From NCBI RefSeq assembly GCF_040954645.1, contig NC_092807.1:27004353-27068352 (forward strand): a DNA stretch of 64,000 nt. Reading direction: 5' to 3'. A model generated the notes under the pieces. The model did not search any database, was not told the origin of the DNA, and saw only the letters and a list, made by a program, of their open reading frames with translations. A program made the translations under genes and the position numbers. Below, in pieces: positions 24,073 through 35,231 of the stretch (positions within the stretch are counted from its first letter, which is position 1; every line of letters starts with the position of its first letter). The stretch comes from Diabrotica undecimpunctata. Lineage: Eukaryota; Arthropoda; Insecta; Coleoptera; Chrysomelidae.

Positions 24073-26581
24073 GGCTTAGAATCCGAATGATCAGATGTTA
24101 CGATTTTTCTGTCTTACTGTATGGCTGTGAAAGTTGGACAATGGACTCTGAAATAGAAAAAAGAATAGATGCCTTTGAGATGTATATATACATGTAACAA
24201 AAATATGTTAATGTAACAAAAATTATGTTAAGGAAGTCTGGGTGACTCTATCCAGTGTAGCAAAAGGGTAAACTCTAAAATGTACCTTGATACACCAACG
24301 AACTCATATGTGGAATAACGGAAGATGGAAGGGGTTAGATAGAAATAAATTATGTAAAAGAAATAAATAAAGAGTAAATAGAGTAAATATGAATTTTAAA
24401 ATATAGCAGACTTAAGTGTTGGCTAGCGACTATGCAGGAGAATGACCACTTGACACTCAAAGAAGGATTCGGCCAATTTGCATGCCCTACAGAGACCGTA
24501 AGATATAAGAACTAATGACAAGAAAACCACCAAGAAATAAACAGATGAAAAATAAAAGTTGCTCTAATGAATGCTTGGGCGCCAGGAAGTTAAATGTTTT
24601 CTTCCGAGATATCTTGTATTGCTGAAATATGAAAGATAGGTACTAATTGAAATATTAAATTTTAACCACACCTTTAATAATTACCAAACTTAGGTACAAA
24701 CTATTTTAAATGCTTATATACTAAACCACCACCTCTTATGTACAGTTAACTATAGCTATATTTACAGTAAAATCCCTGAATATAATTATAAAACAATTTA
24801 CCCCTGATATACCCCTTAAAAATTTCAAATTGTGACAAAAGTTAGATCCAATAATAATGTATAAATAATAAATATAATTATATCCTACTCACTAATAGTT
24901 TAGATATGTGTGCACACGATAACCTAACAAAGAGAAATTCAAGGGAGAGTTATAACCTCATCCCTTGGTAGACAATAAATAATTAAATTAAGTTACAATG
25001 ATTAATGTTTTAAAAAAAATTGAAGATATTTATTATTAAGGATAGTTTTTTTTTTATTAAAAGTAGAACCAAAAGTTAAAACCTTGACGAGGACATAGCA
25101 AAAGTTATTTAAAGTAATTGAATGATAAACAAAAATAAAAGTAAGTTCTTCCTGCCGGTTTCCGTAGGTTTCCCTCGAAGATGATCCGGTGGAGAGCTAG
25201 ACTCAGGTGGTAAAAGGTACACCAAACCTGGATTCCCTGTATCAGGTACTCTTGGACAAATAAGTCACTTAAAATCCTTCTTAAATTTCCCATAAATTAA
25301 CTTGGAACTTCTTCCCCTTATCCTTATTAAGTACAACCCCAAAACTAAAAAAAAATTTCTTCCCCTGACTTGTAACTGGATTCTTGGAGTAGGCTAAAAG
25401 GAACAATTTTGTTACTTCATGTTCTTTGTACATACAAAAGGTAAGGAAAAACACAAGGGTTATCAACCTTGAAAGGCGATACAAAAAAAATGTCAGCAAG
25501 TGACCTTAAATTGAAATAAAAACCTTAATGGTTTTCGGTAAATAGTGACCTTTGAATGGTGTGACAATGTTTTTATAATGTAGGGATATATTAAATAGAT
25601 AATTTTAACGGAAAACATGATCTTTATATATTATAGAATAGGGAAAAAAAAGAAATATTAGCCGGTTTTAACGGTATGAAATTGAAATAAATAATTGTTT
25701 GCTTTAACTCTTGAAAGAAAATAAAAATTTGAGATAGATATAGAATTTAATACTTATAATTTATTTAGGTATAAAACATTTTCCTTAATGAAATAAGGTG
25801 AAATATGACATGTCTAAAATATATGAAATACCTATGAAAGACGAAATTAAAATAGGTCTGAATTTTACTAACAATGGCGGATGATATGAAGGATTTTTCC
25901 TTATAATTTATTTGTAAATTTATCTTACCGGCTAGGGTGATCCAACTGAAAATATCCACGTACAAAACAACAAAATAACTCAAATGATTTCCTCCAAAAT
26001 AAACAGCTCTTCACAATAAAAATAAACTTAAACTAAATTCGGGAAAAAGTGGCACTTCCCCAGCCGCACTACTCTGATCGAATCGATCCTCTTTCGATCA
26101 CATCCAATTAACAAGTAACCACGTTGAGGTTCTACATCTCGTGGAATGAATGTACTTTCAGCATCTTGCCACTGGGGGCGCAGTTTAATGCCAACCTTAG
26201 AAAATAAGATTTACTGGGAGTTATTTAAATATTTAGTTTAAGAATATTTCAATATGAATTTAATTTAGAATTAAATTAAAAGATTCCAGTCACAAAAAAA
26301 GGTAAACGATTATTTAAGTAACGGACTCGTTACATACAGACAGAATGTTGAGAATTCCATGGGTACAAAGAATTATTAATGTTGAGGTACTTCGTCGCAT
26401 GTATAAACATAAAGAATTACTAAGAATAATCAAAGAGAGGAAAATGCAATACTTGGTAAAGACCCGAGGAGATGGTTCGACCGCTCATCCGCAGAAATAT
26501 TTCGCACAGCAGTTTCCAAAACTAAAATTGCCATTTGGATCGCCAACCTTCGAAAGAAGCCGGCGCCATGAGAAGAAGAAG
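24073..26581 (+). mobile_element. 5'-truncated LINE inserted in the pogo transposase
   Basis: It is flanked by the 11-bp duplication ACCCACCACTT (24062-24072 and 26582-26592). It encodes only the C-terminal part downstream of the RT: IRMIRCYDFSVLLYGCESWT at 24080-24190, resuming at 26339-26570 (RIPWVQRIINVEVLRRMYKH, then KERKMQYL). It ends in the (GAA)n-like tail typical of its family in this window. Internal sequence 24191-26334 is a separate insertion. Confidence 0.9.
24191..26334. mobile_element. LTR-bounded insertion, probably a solo LTR
   Basis: It begins TGTAAC and ends GTTACA and is flanked by the 4-bp duplication TACA (24187-24190, 26335-26338), all as expected for an LTR. The 2144 bp carry no gag, protease, RT or integrase, so recombination to a single long LTR is the simplest reading. 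Short ORFs inside look random. It is the third level of nesting at this spot. Confidence 0.65.
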
Positions 26582-27611
26582 ACCCACCACTTCATTTTAC
26601 AAGTCTAGTATTAAAGAAAGAAAGTTCAGAAAAGGATCTGCTGCCTTGATTACGGGTACACCATACAAAGATGCCTTAGAAAGTAGTTTGTCAGATGAGA
26701 AGAGAAATAAAAGTATTTCAAAGAGAATTCCGAAATTAAAAATAGACAAATGTGAGCCTTTTAAGAAAGCATATAAAAAATAAGGAAAATCTATTGATAT
26801 ATAATGACAATGACAACCAAGGTTAAAAAGATAAGTGCTAAGAAAGAGGAAGCTTTTAGTTCATCTGAAGAAGATGAAGAATTCATTTTAGATGATGATT
26901 CTGACATGGAGTGTGACATTGGGGAAGAGGAAGCAGAATTTATGTTTTGTACTGGACTCTTCTGTGAAGATACATCGGGCGAACAATGGATTCAGTGCTC
27001 AAAGTGTTTTAAGTGGGCTCACACCGACTGCACCAATGTAGACAAAAAAGACACATATATTTGTGATTTCTGCCTCGATGGCCAATTTTATCCCGTTATC
27101 CTAATATTTGGTATTAGGAACATTTTTTTGTCAGTCTAAATTTACCGTTTTTTATAAAAATTTAAATTTTATTTTTTAATTCGTAGAAATGATTTATTTT
27201 CGTTGAATAAATGATTCTCTATAGTCTATTACTTGTTTTGCTCTAAAATATTCATACATTAATTGACGTATTAAAACTAATATTAGGGTTCAAAAAAGAG
27301 TATCCGATATAAGGGGACTTTACTCTATACATATAAACAAAAAAAAAATGCAAGTAGTTTACCCTACATATACGACACGATAAAAATATATACATAAAAT
27401 ACACAAGATCATAAATGAAAAGTACTGTACGTAGAATACTAAAAAAACAGATGAGCATTAAATCTGAGATATTTCTCGTTAATTAATACTAATCGCAATA
27501 CATCCAAATCGTCCACATCTTCTGAATTATCTCATCTATTAATTATCACCGGTTCAATATTTGCGTACCGTTTGCGGTGCGCAAATGTCCACCGCAAACA
27601 TTTTTTCTTCT

Positions 27612-29482
27612 CCACAAGGAAACTAAGTTCCTGTAGTTGGCTGTATACCATATATTAAAAAAATTTTTCAATAAAATCCTTTATAAAAAGGTATATAAAA
27701 AAACCCATTTGGGCAATGTTAAATTGACAACATGAAATAATTTAAGTTTTGACTAAGGTTACTGTAAAATGTGGTTAATACTTACATGTTAATACATGGA
27801 AATAGCCACTAAATATGGGGGTAAAAACCCTTTAAAAATTACTAAATGAAATTTAGTTTACATTATGTCTAGTTTAAAATTAAGATGGTAAAGTTACCGT
27901 TGGATTGGTAACATGGCGACATATGACTCTACATTAAGTTGCAAGTCCTGAGACGGAATGTCTACGAGGACTTTATTAAAGCAACTGATTGAAATGACAA
28001 TCTTGACAGATTATGACGGAAGTTGTGACAGAGCAGTCAGTGTAACTGTATATGTCTATTTAAGACAGAAGCCAACGTTGTTTAAAAATTGTGAAAGTTG
28101 AAATAAAAATTCAGATCAGATCATCCGTCATCCCCCCCCTTCCAGATTATTAAATTCTTATTTTACTTCTCTACACAACTCCCTCAGGGTTTGGCTTCGG
28201 TTCTCTGGGGACCTCAGCCTTCTGTAGTCTATCCGTTTATCACAATTTTCTCAAAAACACCTTGATTTTCATTCTCTTTACTCAAATTTAACAGAGCCAC
28301 CTACAACAATTTCATTTTACTATTATAGTCAATATAGACCAATAGTTCATTCAACTTACCAACTTATAACTTAATCTTTTATTTTCCTATGTACCTAGTG
28401 TTGCTTTATAACAGATAGGGCCTTTTCTCAAGTTATAAGTTGAGTACTTTACGATCAATATATTACAAAACCACTTCCAACCATCAAATTTTATCTATTT
28501 CATATACTTGTCAACAAACAAAATATAACTACATCACTCAGTTTGTTAACACCCAATCAGATATTTATATTCATGAACTTACAACTCAAGAAGTTTTACA
28601 TTTACCAGGTACCAAATGTTGTTTTTTGACATACAGGGCCTAATATAATTGAGTTATAAGTCAATTTTTACATGAACTTTATATTACAATAGTTTTATTT
28701 CATTCATTGAATAACATTCTCACATATTAAATATATTAATTCCTATACTTTTTCAAGAACCCAACTTTCCACCCGTGTCTAGTTTCCATTTTCCAGGTAC
28801 CAAATGTTATTAAAACATAAAGGGCCTTATATTAGAATCTTTTCATCACACCACTTGACACTGTATAGTTGGTTGCCTAACTTTAATCACATAATTTTCT
28901 CACCACAATTTCATCTCACATACATAATTTAAAACAATAACATTGATGGTTGATACTGTTATAATTTTATTTTTATTTCAACTTTCACAATTTTTAAACA
29001 ACGTTGGTTTCTGTCTTAAATAGACATATATAGTTACACTGACTGCTCTGTCACAACTTCCGTCAAAACCTGTCAAGACTGTCATTTCAATCAGTTGCTT
29101 TAATAAAGTCCTCGTAGACATACCGTCTCAGGACTTGCAACTTAATGTAGAGTCATATGTCGCCATGTTACCAATCCAACGGTAACTTTACCATCTTAAT
29201 TGTAAATTAGACATAATGTAAACTAAATTTCATTTAGTAATTTTTAAAGGGTTTTTACCCCCATATTTAGTGGCTACATCCATGTATTAACTAGTAAGTA
29301 TTAACCACATTTTACATTAACCTTAGTCAAAACTTAAATTATTTCATGTTCTTCTTAATTAAGTGGTTAAATACTTTTTAGGACACTGATGATGGAATAC
29401 TTATTCCGAAAACGTTTTGTCAATTTAACATAGCCCAAATGGGTTTTTTATATACCTTTTTATAAAGGATTTTATTGAAAAA
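27612..29482. mobile_element. Foldback (Penelope-like) element with about 450-bp inverted arms
   Basis: The 11-bp repeat TTTTTTCTTCT at 27601-27611 and 29483-29493 brackets the insertion, and joining its outer sides restores the transposase reading IEEKMF. The left arm (about 27655-28112) and right arm (about 28970-29482) are inverted copies. The right arm has an extra segment of about 70 bp (29350-29420) containing a hammerhead-like motif. The central 28115-28965 is unique, with three diverged copies of a roughly 200-bp unit (CCAAATGTT...GGGCCTTAT-type text at about 28395, 28610 and 28797). There is no coding region. A long TSD and inverted end copies fit a Penelope-like or other TPRT element. 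Confidence 0.65.
29386..29411 (+). ncRNA. Hammerhead-like motif, copy 2
   Basis: CTGATGA, one T, a 5-bp stem GGAAT/ATTCC with loop ACTT, then GAAA (29408-29411), followed by ACG. It has the same plan as the motif at 11036 and lies in the right arm of the foldback element only. Outer helices were not established. Confidence 0.3.
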
Positions 29483-30310
29483 TTTTTTCTTCTATTTTCT
29501 TGACATGGTTCACATAATTATGCCATTGCTCTTTAGATACGCGTTGGTAGGCTTCTTTTATCAACCGTTCTACCGTTTTTTGTCTTTAAAATGGACGTTG
29601 TTTGAAGCCACATACCTCTTCACTTGACTCCACACCATCTCAATTGGATTCAGCTCGCAATAGTAAGACGGCAGTCTCAAAATCTTAACGCTATATTTTT
29701 CCGCAATTGTTTGTGGAATGTTCCGCAATTTTGTACTTGTCGTACTCGTCTCTAAATGCGACCGCAGTAGCTAGTAATTCACTTTTTAGGTAATCTTCCT
29801 CGAACAAAAAGTCTTTTTCGATTAGCCAATCCTTGATTTGCCTTTTGTTCCACAATTTTTTCGGGAAAATCAAATTTGCTACAGTGGTATGACGCGTTAT
29901 CCAAAACGACAACGATTTCTTTGTCTTTCAGCAAGTTTGGAATTAACGTCTTCTCAAACGATTGTAAATATAGATCCCTGTCCATTTCATCGTGGTAATC
30001 AGCGGTTCCCTTCTTCGCCAAGAAAGTTAATTCGATCCATGCCACAAAACCAGTTTCCCTTCCAGCATGAAGAAGAACAAACCGAGGACCTCTTTGGGTT
30101 GGAGCTTTTAGTCCAGTTAGCCCTTTTATGGAGGCATCTCATGGATTCTTGATCGTTGTGTCCCTCCATTCCTCTTTGATTGACGCATCGACATTAGTAG
30201 AAGACTCATTGGTATAAACAAGGTTTACATTATATTCCTCAATGTTTTTATTTGTCTGAGGTACTTGTGTCTCCAGGATATGATACATATCTTTTTTCTT
30301 CAAACGTCAA

Positions 30311-30932
30311 ATAATGATGACATTACTTATCTAACTTGATCCTGTCAAAGTTTGATGTCTCCGCCGGCAGCAGTTTTTTTCCCATTTCTTTACGGCGGAG
30401 GGAAAAATGTTGTCATGGCAACAATATGAAACATGTCACAAAGCAACAATACAAATGTCATTAACAACAATTAAACATCATTTTTATTTATAGTAATATT
30501 AAAAGTACAATTAGTTAATGAGACATTTTTCAAAATTGAGACCGTGCAAAAATGTTCCCGACTCTTGATAAGCATTGGTAATTGTTGATGATACTGATGG
30601 TCGAGAACAACTTTCAGCAATCATTCCCGATGTTTACGAATCATGAGGGTTTAAAATTTTTTGAGCATTATCGTTCTTATTTCTTATTTCGTTTAGGTTT
30701 TCCATTTTCGCACTAAATTTGCGCTTGCGGTTGCAACAACAATAAGCTGTCTTTAATAATTGCAAACAACTGTCAAACAACTGTAACCAGGGAGACGCAA
30801 ATCCCACCGACGACTTAATTATTTTAATTTCTAACATCTAGACGACTTTGATAGTTGTCACAGTTAATTTCGATAAAAAATAGCGTATGAATTGTACTAT
30901 TTATGGTTGAAAATTGCTACGTTTGAAGAAAA
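30311..30932. other. No gene recognised
   Basis: It contains a GC-rich stem-like pair CTCCGCCG...CGGCGGAG (30360-30410). The ORFs are short and unconvincing. Confidence 0.4.
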
Positions 30933-31068
30933 AATAGTATACTTTATTCGGCAAAGAAGCGACTTTTCTTGACTTGCCCTCTATTACGCGCCTCACTTCG
31001 TTCGGCGCGTAATATCGGGCGCGTCAAGAAAAGTCATGCTTCTCCGCCTCATAAAGTAATATACTATT
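30933..31068. mobile_element. Palindromic MITE, 136 bp
   Basis: The ends AATAGTATACTTTATT and AATAGTATATTACTTTAT (reverse) match with a small indel. Further inside, AGAAGC..ACTTTTCTTGAC is also mirrored, and the centre ATTACGCGCC/GGCGCGTAAT is a perfect 10-bp pair around TCACTTCGTTC. The whole unit folds into one hairpin and is markedly GC-richer than its surroundings. Confidence 0.7.
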
Positions 31069-31713
31069 CTTTCCATCATTATCGAATCTCGACTTATATT
31101 TCATCGGAAAATCTGTTACTGCCGTGGTATATTCCATGTTTTCGAGTATCTTCTGCTCTGCTTGGCTTCTTAATTTCATATTTAATATTATGTATATTAT
31201 TTATGTACATATTCTCAATTCGTGTCCGTTGTCGGCGTTGTCATATAATAGCTGTCCTTCGTTTGCTATCATATATCTAAGTAAATATAATTCAAATTTG
31301 TTTATGTCATACAGGAATCCTAGATAGTTTTACAAGTTCTTTACCAGGTTTGACATTATTATAAAGTTTCTAGTCTCACATCTCGAATAATTAACTCATT
31401 GGATTGTAGAACATTTTTTGAAAGTCTGTAGATTTCCATTTTTTAGAATCAACTATTTTTTGTAGATACTGTATTTCACAATTATTTATATTTGTGTAAA
31501 TTTTTTATAGTGTAACACAAGTTGGAATGGGAGTGCGCGGGATTTGTTGCCAATGAAATACCATAACGTCAACTGATTTCTGTTACTACGTCCAACAAAG
31601 TTAATTCAATTTAAAGTTCTTGATTGGTTGTGCATATTCTAAATATTACAAGAGTCGAAAATGTCAAATAATGGTTTTATCATACAAAAAAGGCATTCAG
31701 TGTTATTATTAAA
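31069..31713. other. No recognised feature
   Basis: AT-rich; the ORFs here (e.g. 31124-31327) are low-complexity translations without family resemblance. Confidence 0.5.
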
Positions 31714-33905
31714 GCTCGGATTATAGGCAAAATGCCTTTTTTGCCTATTATAATTGTTTTTTGCACTTTTTGCCTTTTTTCGTAAATTCCGCCTATTTGT
31801 GCTTTTTTTAAAATTTAATGGTACTACCCATGATATTATTCTATTACTAAACCATTCTATAATAAAATTTTGGGTCAATAATAAAATATCAATGGTTTGT
31901 TTATATAACAGATTTCTAGGAAAATGTACCTGATCGAGACTTGAGGGTTAACTATTTGGAAATCCCTAAGCTTTATTAGTTTATTATCAGTTGTACAGTC
32001 GGTTACTGTATCAGAGTTTAGTCACAAATTGCTATATCCTAGTTTAGTTTTGTTGCGTATACCGAAAAGCAAAGAACACGTTTTAAAACGTTTTAGACAT
32101 TTGTGTGAAAAGATGACATCTAAATTAAGGCTATGGATCGCACCTTATTCGGAACTTTCTCTAGAAGGAGATGGAGCATTTTGTAAACCATGCGGCAAAT
32201 CGGTAAGTTTTATTTTTTCTCGTCCCACAACATAACTAAATTCTAAAGCGGTTTTAGAATTCTAATTATTTTTTTTAATTCTCAGATTTCAAGTAGAAAA
32301 AAGTACTTTATTGACCAGCATTGTGGAACCCCACTTCATAAACCTAATTTGGAAAAATTAAATTAGTCTAAGTTAGCCCAAATATCTCTGCGGGATAGTT
32401 TAAGCAGTTCAAAAAAAAGGAGGAAGACGCATTTAAATTTGATTTATGTTAGATGATGATTGCATCTAACATTCCTCTATATAAAGTTAATAACCCTAGT
32501 TTTAAATGCTTTTTTGAAAAATATCTTAATAAATCCTTAGCGGACGAGAGTACATTGAGAAAACATACTGTGGAAAAATGTTATGTGGAATGTATTTCAA
32601 AAATTAAGCGGGAGTTAGAGGGCAATTTTTTGTACATTATCGTGGATGAAACGACAGATGTATGAGGCAGGTATATAGCTAATTTATTGATTGGAATTTT
32701 GAACGAAAACTTTGCGAGAAAACCTTATTTAGTTGCCGTTAAAGAATTGGAAAAAACAAATAATTTAACAATAAGTCGATTTATACACGATAGTTTAACA
32801 AACCTCTTTTTACCCAACGCTATACCAGTAAATAAAATAGTTTTAATGCTTTCAGATGCTGCGGCATATATGTTAAAAGCTGCTGTTAATTTAAAGATTT
32901 TTTATCCTAATTTAATTCATTGTACTTGTGTAGCCCACGGGGTAAATAGAATTGCTGAAGAAATAAGAAATCTGTTTCCGTTGGTAAATAATTTTATAAA
33001 TTTTATGAAAAAAGTTTTTGTAAAGGCTCCGTTGAGGGTGCAAATATATAAAGAAAGACTTCCCGGTGTCCCTTTGCCACTTAAACCAGTAATTACAAGG
33101 TGGGGAACCTGACTCGAAGCAGTTTTTTTTTACTTTGAACACTGCAATGAAATAGAATTAGTTATGTCAGAATTTGATAATGATATTTCCGAAGCCATTC
33201 AAAAAGCAAAAATAAATATTAAAACAAGAACTCGCTTATATCAATGACAATTATAAATTAATAGTTAACACAATTACCTTATTATGAAAAACAAGAGATA
33301 AATTTATGTGAGTCAGTAAAATTAATAGATAATTTAAAGACGATAATTAAATCGGCACCTGGAAGTAACGGTCAATTAATTAAAAAAAAAATTAAATATG
33401 TTTTCGACAAGAATGAAGGTTTTTCGTTTTTATCTAATGTTGCTAAAGTTTTGAATGGGATATTTTCCGAGGAATTTCAAATTATGCCAGATTTATTATC
33501 CGCTCTGAAATATACTCCAATTACATCTGTCGATGTGGAACGTTCGTTTTCAATGTACAAATTAATTAATTTTAAGTAATCGAAGACATAGTTTTAAGAC
33601 CGAAAATATTGAAAAACATTTAGTTGTTTCTATTAACGATAAAATTTTAAGTGGTTACAATGTTTAATTATTAATTTACAGTTGTTTAGTTACTAGTTTA
33701 TTTATACTAATGTTATGATTATGATGTGTAAATATACCTGCCATAAGTTAATATTACGTTAATTCACTTTGTACAATAAATAATAAGTTATATTCCTTTA
33801 TTGGCTATATTTTGCCTAAATGTTAATATTCCTGCCTTTTTTAATAAAAATCTTTGCCTATATAGGCGCCTTTTTCTTCAATTTTTATTGCCTATAAATC
33901 CGAGC
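31714..33905 (+). mobile_element. Second hAT transposon, about 2.2 kb
   Basis: The ends GCTCGGATTATAGGCAAAAT and GCTCGGATTTATAGGCAATA (right, reverse) are inverted. They are flanked by TTATTAAA and TAACTAAA, an 8-bp duplication with two mismatches. Near both ends TGCCTATTATA/TTTTTGCC-type repeats cluster. The transposase it carries is related to the one at 15738-17829, but the terminal sequences differ, so this is a different family of the same clade. Confidence 0.75.
32113..33660 (+). pseudogene. hAT transposase with BED-type finger, degenerate
   Basis: Exon 1 (about 32113-32199) encodes MTSKLRLWIAPYSELS...FCKPCGKS, ending at a GTAAG donor. A second exon from about 32287 (SSRKKYFIDQHCGTPLH) completes the CxxC...HxxxxxH finger, with the same exon plan as the hAT at 15505. 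IIVDETTD (first Asp) is followed by TGA where Ser is expected. MLSDAAAYMLKAA (second Asp), CTCVAHGVNRIAEE and ITRWGT then TGA (Trp lost) follow, and SVDVERSFSMYK (Glu) near 33545. Further frameshifts lie around 33240 and 33575. It is inactive. Confidence 0.8.
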
Positions 33906-34590
33906 TAACTAAAAACATATAACATATAACTAAAAATTCACTATAAACCACAACCCCAATAAAACTCAAACCAAATAATCACAGAATATAACTAAAAATT
34001 TACTATAAAACGACAAAGTATAACACTCTTATCAATAACACGTTTTATCAATACTACAATACAGTATTGATAAAACAGTATTGACAACAATAAGTTTACA
34101 AACTTATCACATTAAATATACTCACAAAATGTAACACATGCAGTACCTCAGAAACGCCAATGATAAAATAATAAAAACCTGTTTTACGGCTATCTCTGGG
34201 TCGGAATTGTAAATCGGAGTTTCCTCGCTAATTCCAAAGTTGCCAAACGATTAAAAAAAAAATGTTTTAAAATATTGAATAAAATTTATTTCATTACAAT
34301 TTTGTGCTTAATTTCTACCACTGAAAAAATGATATTTTTAAAATATTTTTATGACGGTAATAATCGCTGCGTGGAAGAATACAGGTTTTGTATGACCATA
34401 ATTACTGATTACAAGAATTGGCTACACTGTACGACAACTCGTAGTCTAGTCTTCTATAGAGAAGCACAAATAAATATACTCCTTTATATACTGTAATTTC
34501 TTATGAGAAAGCGCAAATTGCAATTGAGAAAACGGGTAGTTTTCGAGGGCCGCTGTGTACATTTAAATTTGAGGATATTCGGCGTTTAAA
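33906..34590. other. No recognised gene
   Basis: AT-rich with CAGTATTGATAAAAC-type short repeats at 34040-34085. The ORF at 34275-34496 has no family resemblance. Confidence 0.45.
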
Positions 34591-34791
34591 CTATGAAATC
34601 ACTCTTCTAAATTTAGGATTTATAGTATAGATGTAATTATTTTTACAATCCCACAATCTATATCCTGAATTAGAATAACCTACCATTATTGTTGTTCTAA
34701 TATCAAATTTATTACGCTTTGGAAGAATTACACTCCATGTTTTAGAATCAAAAACTCTATGATTAATACATACAGATTTTACAACATCCAT
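34591..34791 (-). pseudogene. Ty1/copia polyprotein scrap
   Basis: The frame encodes VFDSKTWSVILPKRNKFD and IMVGYSNSGYRLWDCKNN. These are the copia-type region between integrase and reverse transcriptase (a VGYsxxGYRLWD motif). It is 67 codons, open, with nothing else of a copia element on either side. Confidence 0.7.
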
Positions 34792-35231
34792 TTATATATC
34801 AACCGTATAAACACGTGACGAACTACTCGGAAATCAATATTTACTACATCAGTTTTAAAAAAGCTTTTAAAAACATTTCAGTTTTATGCTTTGTTTGTAG
34901 GATAATAGTGGATTATAAAACTGCAACCGGAAGAAGTCAATTCAACCACAATTAAATCTTTAAAAATAAAATAACAGAACACCGGAAAATAGAAGCATCA
35001 ATCTTGTTGAAATTCTCTTATATTTTGGTCTTAGGCCAGTAAAGGAAGGTGAAATACGGCGATACTCTGTAATATTCCGTGTCATCACCGAATTGTATGA
35101 AAATTTGGATTAAGGTTCTACTTACACTCCACTTCTATTTGGACGTGTGGCGTTGGTGTAAAAACTACCAATATTAGAAAAAAAAAACGTATAATTGTAA
35201 ATTAAAGCGGGTAAGTGATTCAAATCATTTT
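34792..35231. other. No recognised gene
   Basis: No ORF or terminal repeat recognised; the text around 35040-35160 has the look of a dispersed repeat. Confidence 0.35.

Larger units (their letters stand above)
23214..27139 (+). pseudogene. Pogo-type DDE_1 transposase with C-terminal PHD-like finger, interrupted
   Basis: ATG 23214 follows an intron-like TTTTAATTTCAG acceptor. The psq-type helix-turn-helix region (KKWDSKSMHAAVTAVKN, in-frame TAA, SKTFKVPKSTLEDYV) runs to about 23360. A deletion then joins GRPPVF to the middle of the DDE domain. VLILDGHFSHMRN carries the second Asp and MQPLDLAFMGPLKTYY the third. The frame is cut at 24072 by a LINE. After the insertion it resumes at 26582 and ends at 26804-27139 with an acidic stretch and a Cys/His finger (CEDTSGEQWIQCSKCFKWAH, CxxC later), a PHD-like domain seen at the C-terminus of this insect pogo subgroup. 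The first catalytic Asp is deleted. Confidence 0.8.
22732..27325 (+). mobile_element. Pogo/Tigger-type transposon with nested LINE and LTR insertions
   Basis: The inverted ends GAGTAAAGTGCC(ATA)ATATCGGATA and GAGTAAAGTCCCCTTATATCGGATA (right end, reverse) are flanked by TA (22730-22731, 27326-27327). Removing the insertion at 24073-26581 plus one target copy restores a 2.1-kb element with one transposase-like reading. The gap between the helix-turn-helix and the DDE shows that this copy was already internally deleted. Confidence 0.85.
27480..30310 (-). pseudogene. Sailor-like (long-spacing DDE_3) transposase, split by a foldback element
   Basis: From 30310 downward: a remnant with LVYTNES, where the family has an Asp-containing YxDE block, so the first Asp reads Asn. 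LKAPTQRGPRFVLLHAGR and ETGFVAWIELTFLAKKGTAD follow, then VVVLDNASYH with the second Asp at about 29900, a long linker with a frameshift, and RLPSYYCELNPIEMVW with the Glu near 29660. The frame reaches NYVNHVKKIEE at about 29495, where an insertion cuts it. The C-terminus (EPVIIN, NSEDVDD) resumes at about 27595-27480. The large Asp-Glu spacing and the same tail (LIIRNDEDSG) are seen in the transposase at 49271-50611. Stops and frameshifts make it dead. Confidence 0.75.

Noticed and set aside
28390..28840. Spaced similar units that could suggest a CRISPR-like array
   Set aside because: Only three diverged units about 200 bp apart, in a eukaryotic foldback element; no short identical repeats.
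30969..31280. 103-codon ORF
   Set aside because: Begins inside the palindromic MITE and continues in AT-rich sequence without domain similarity.
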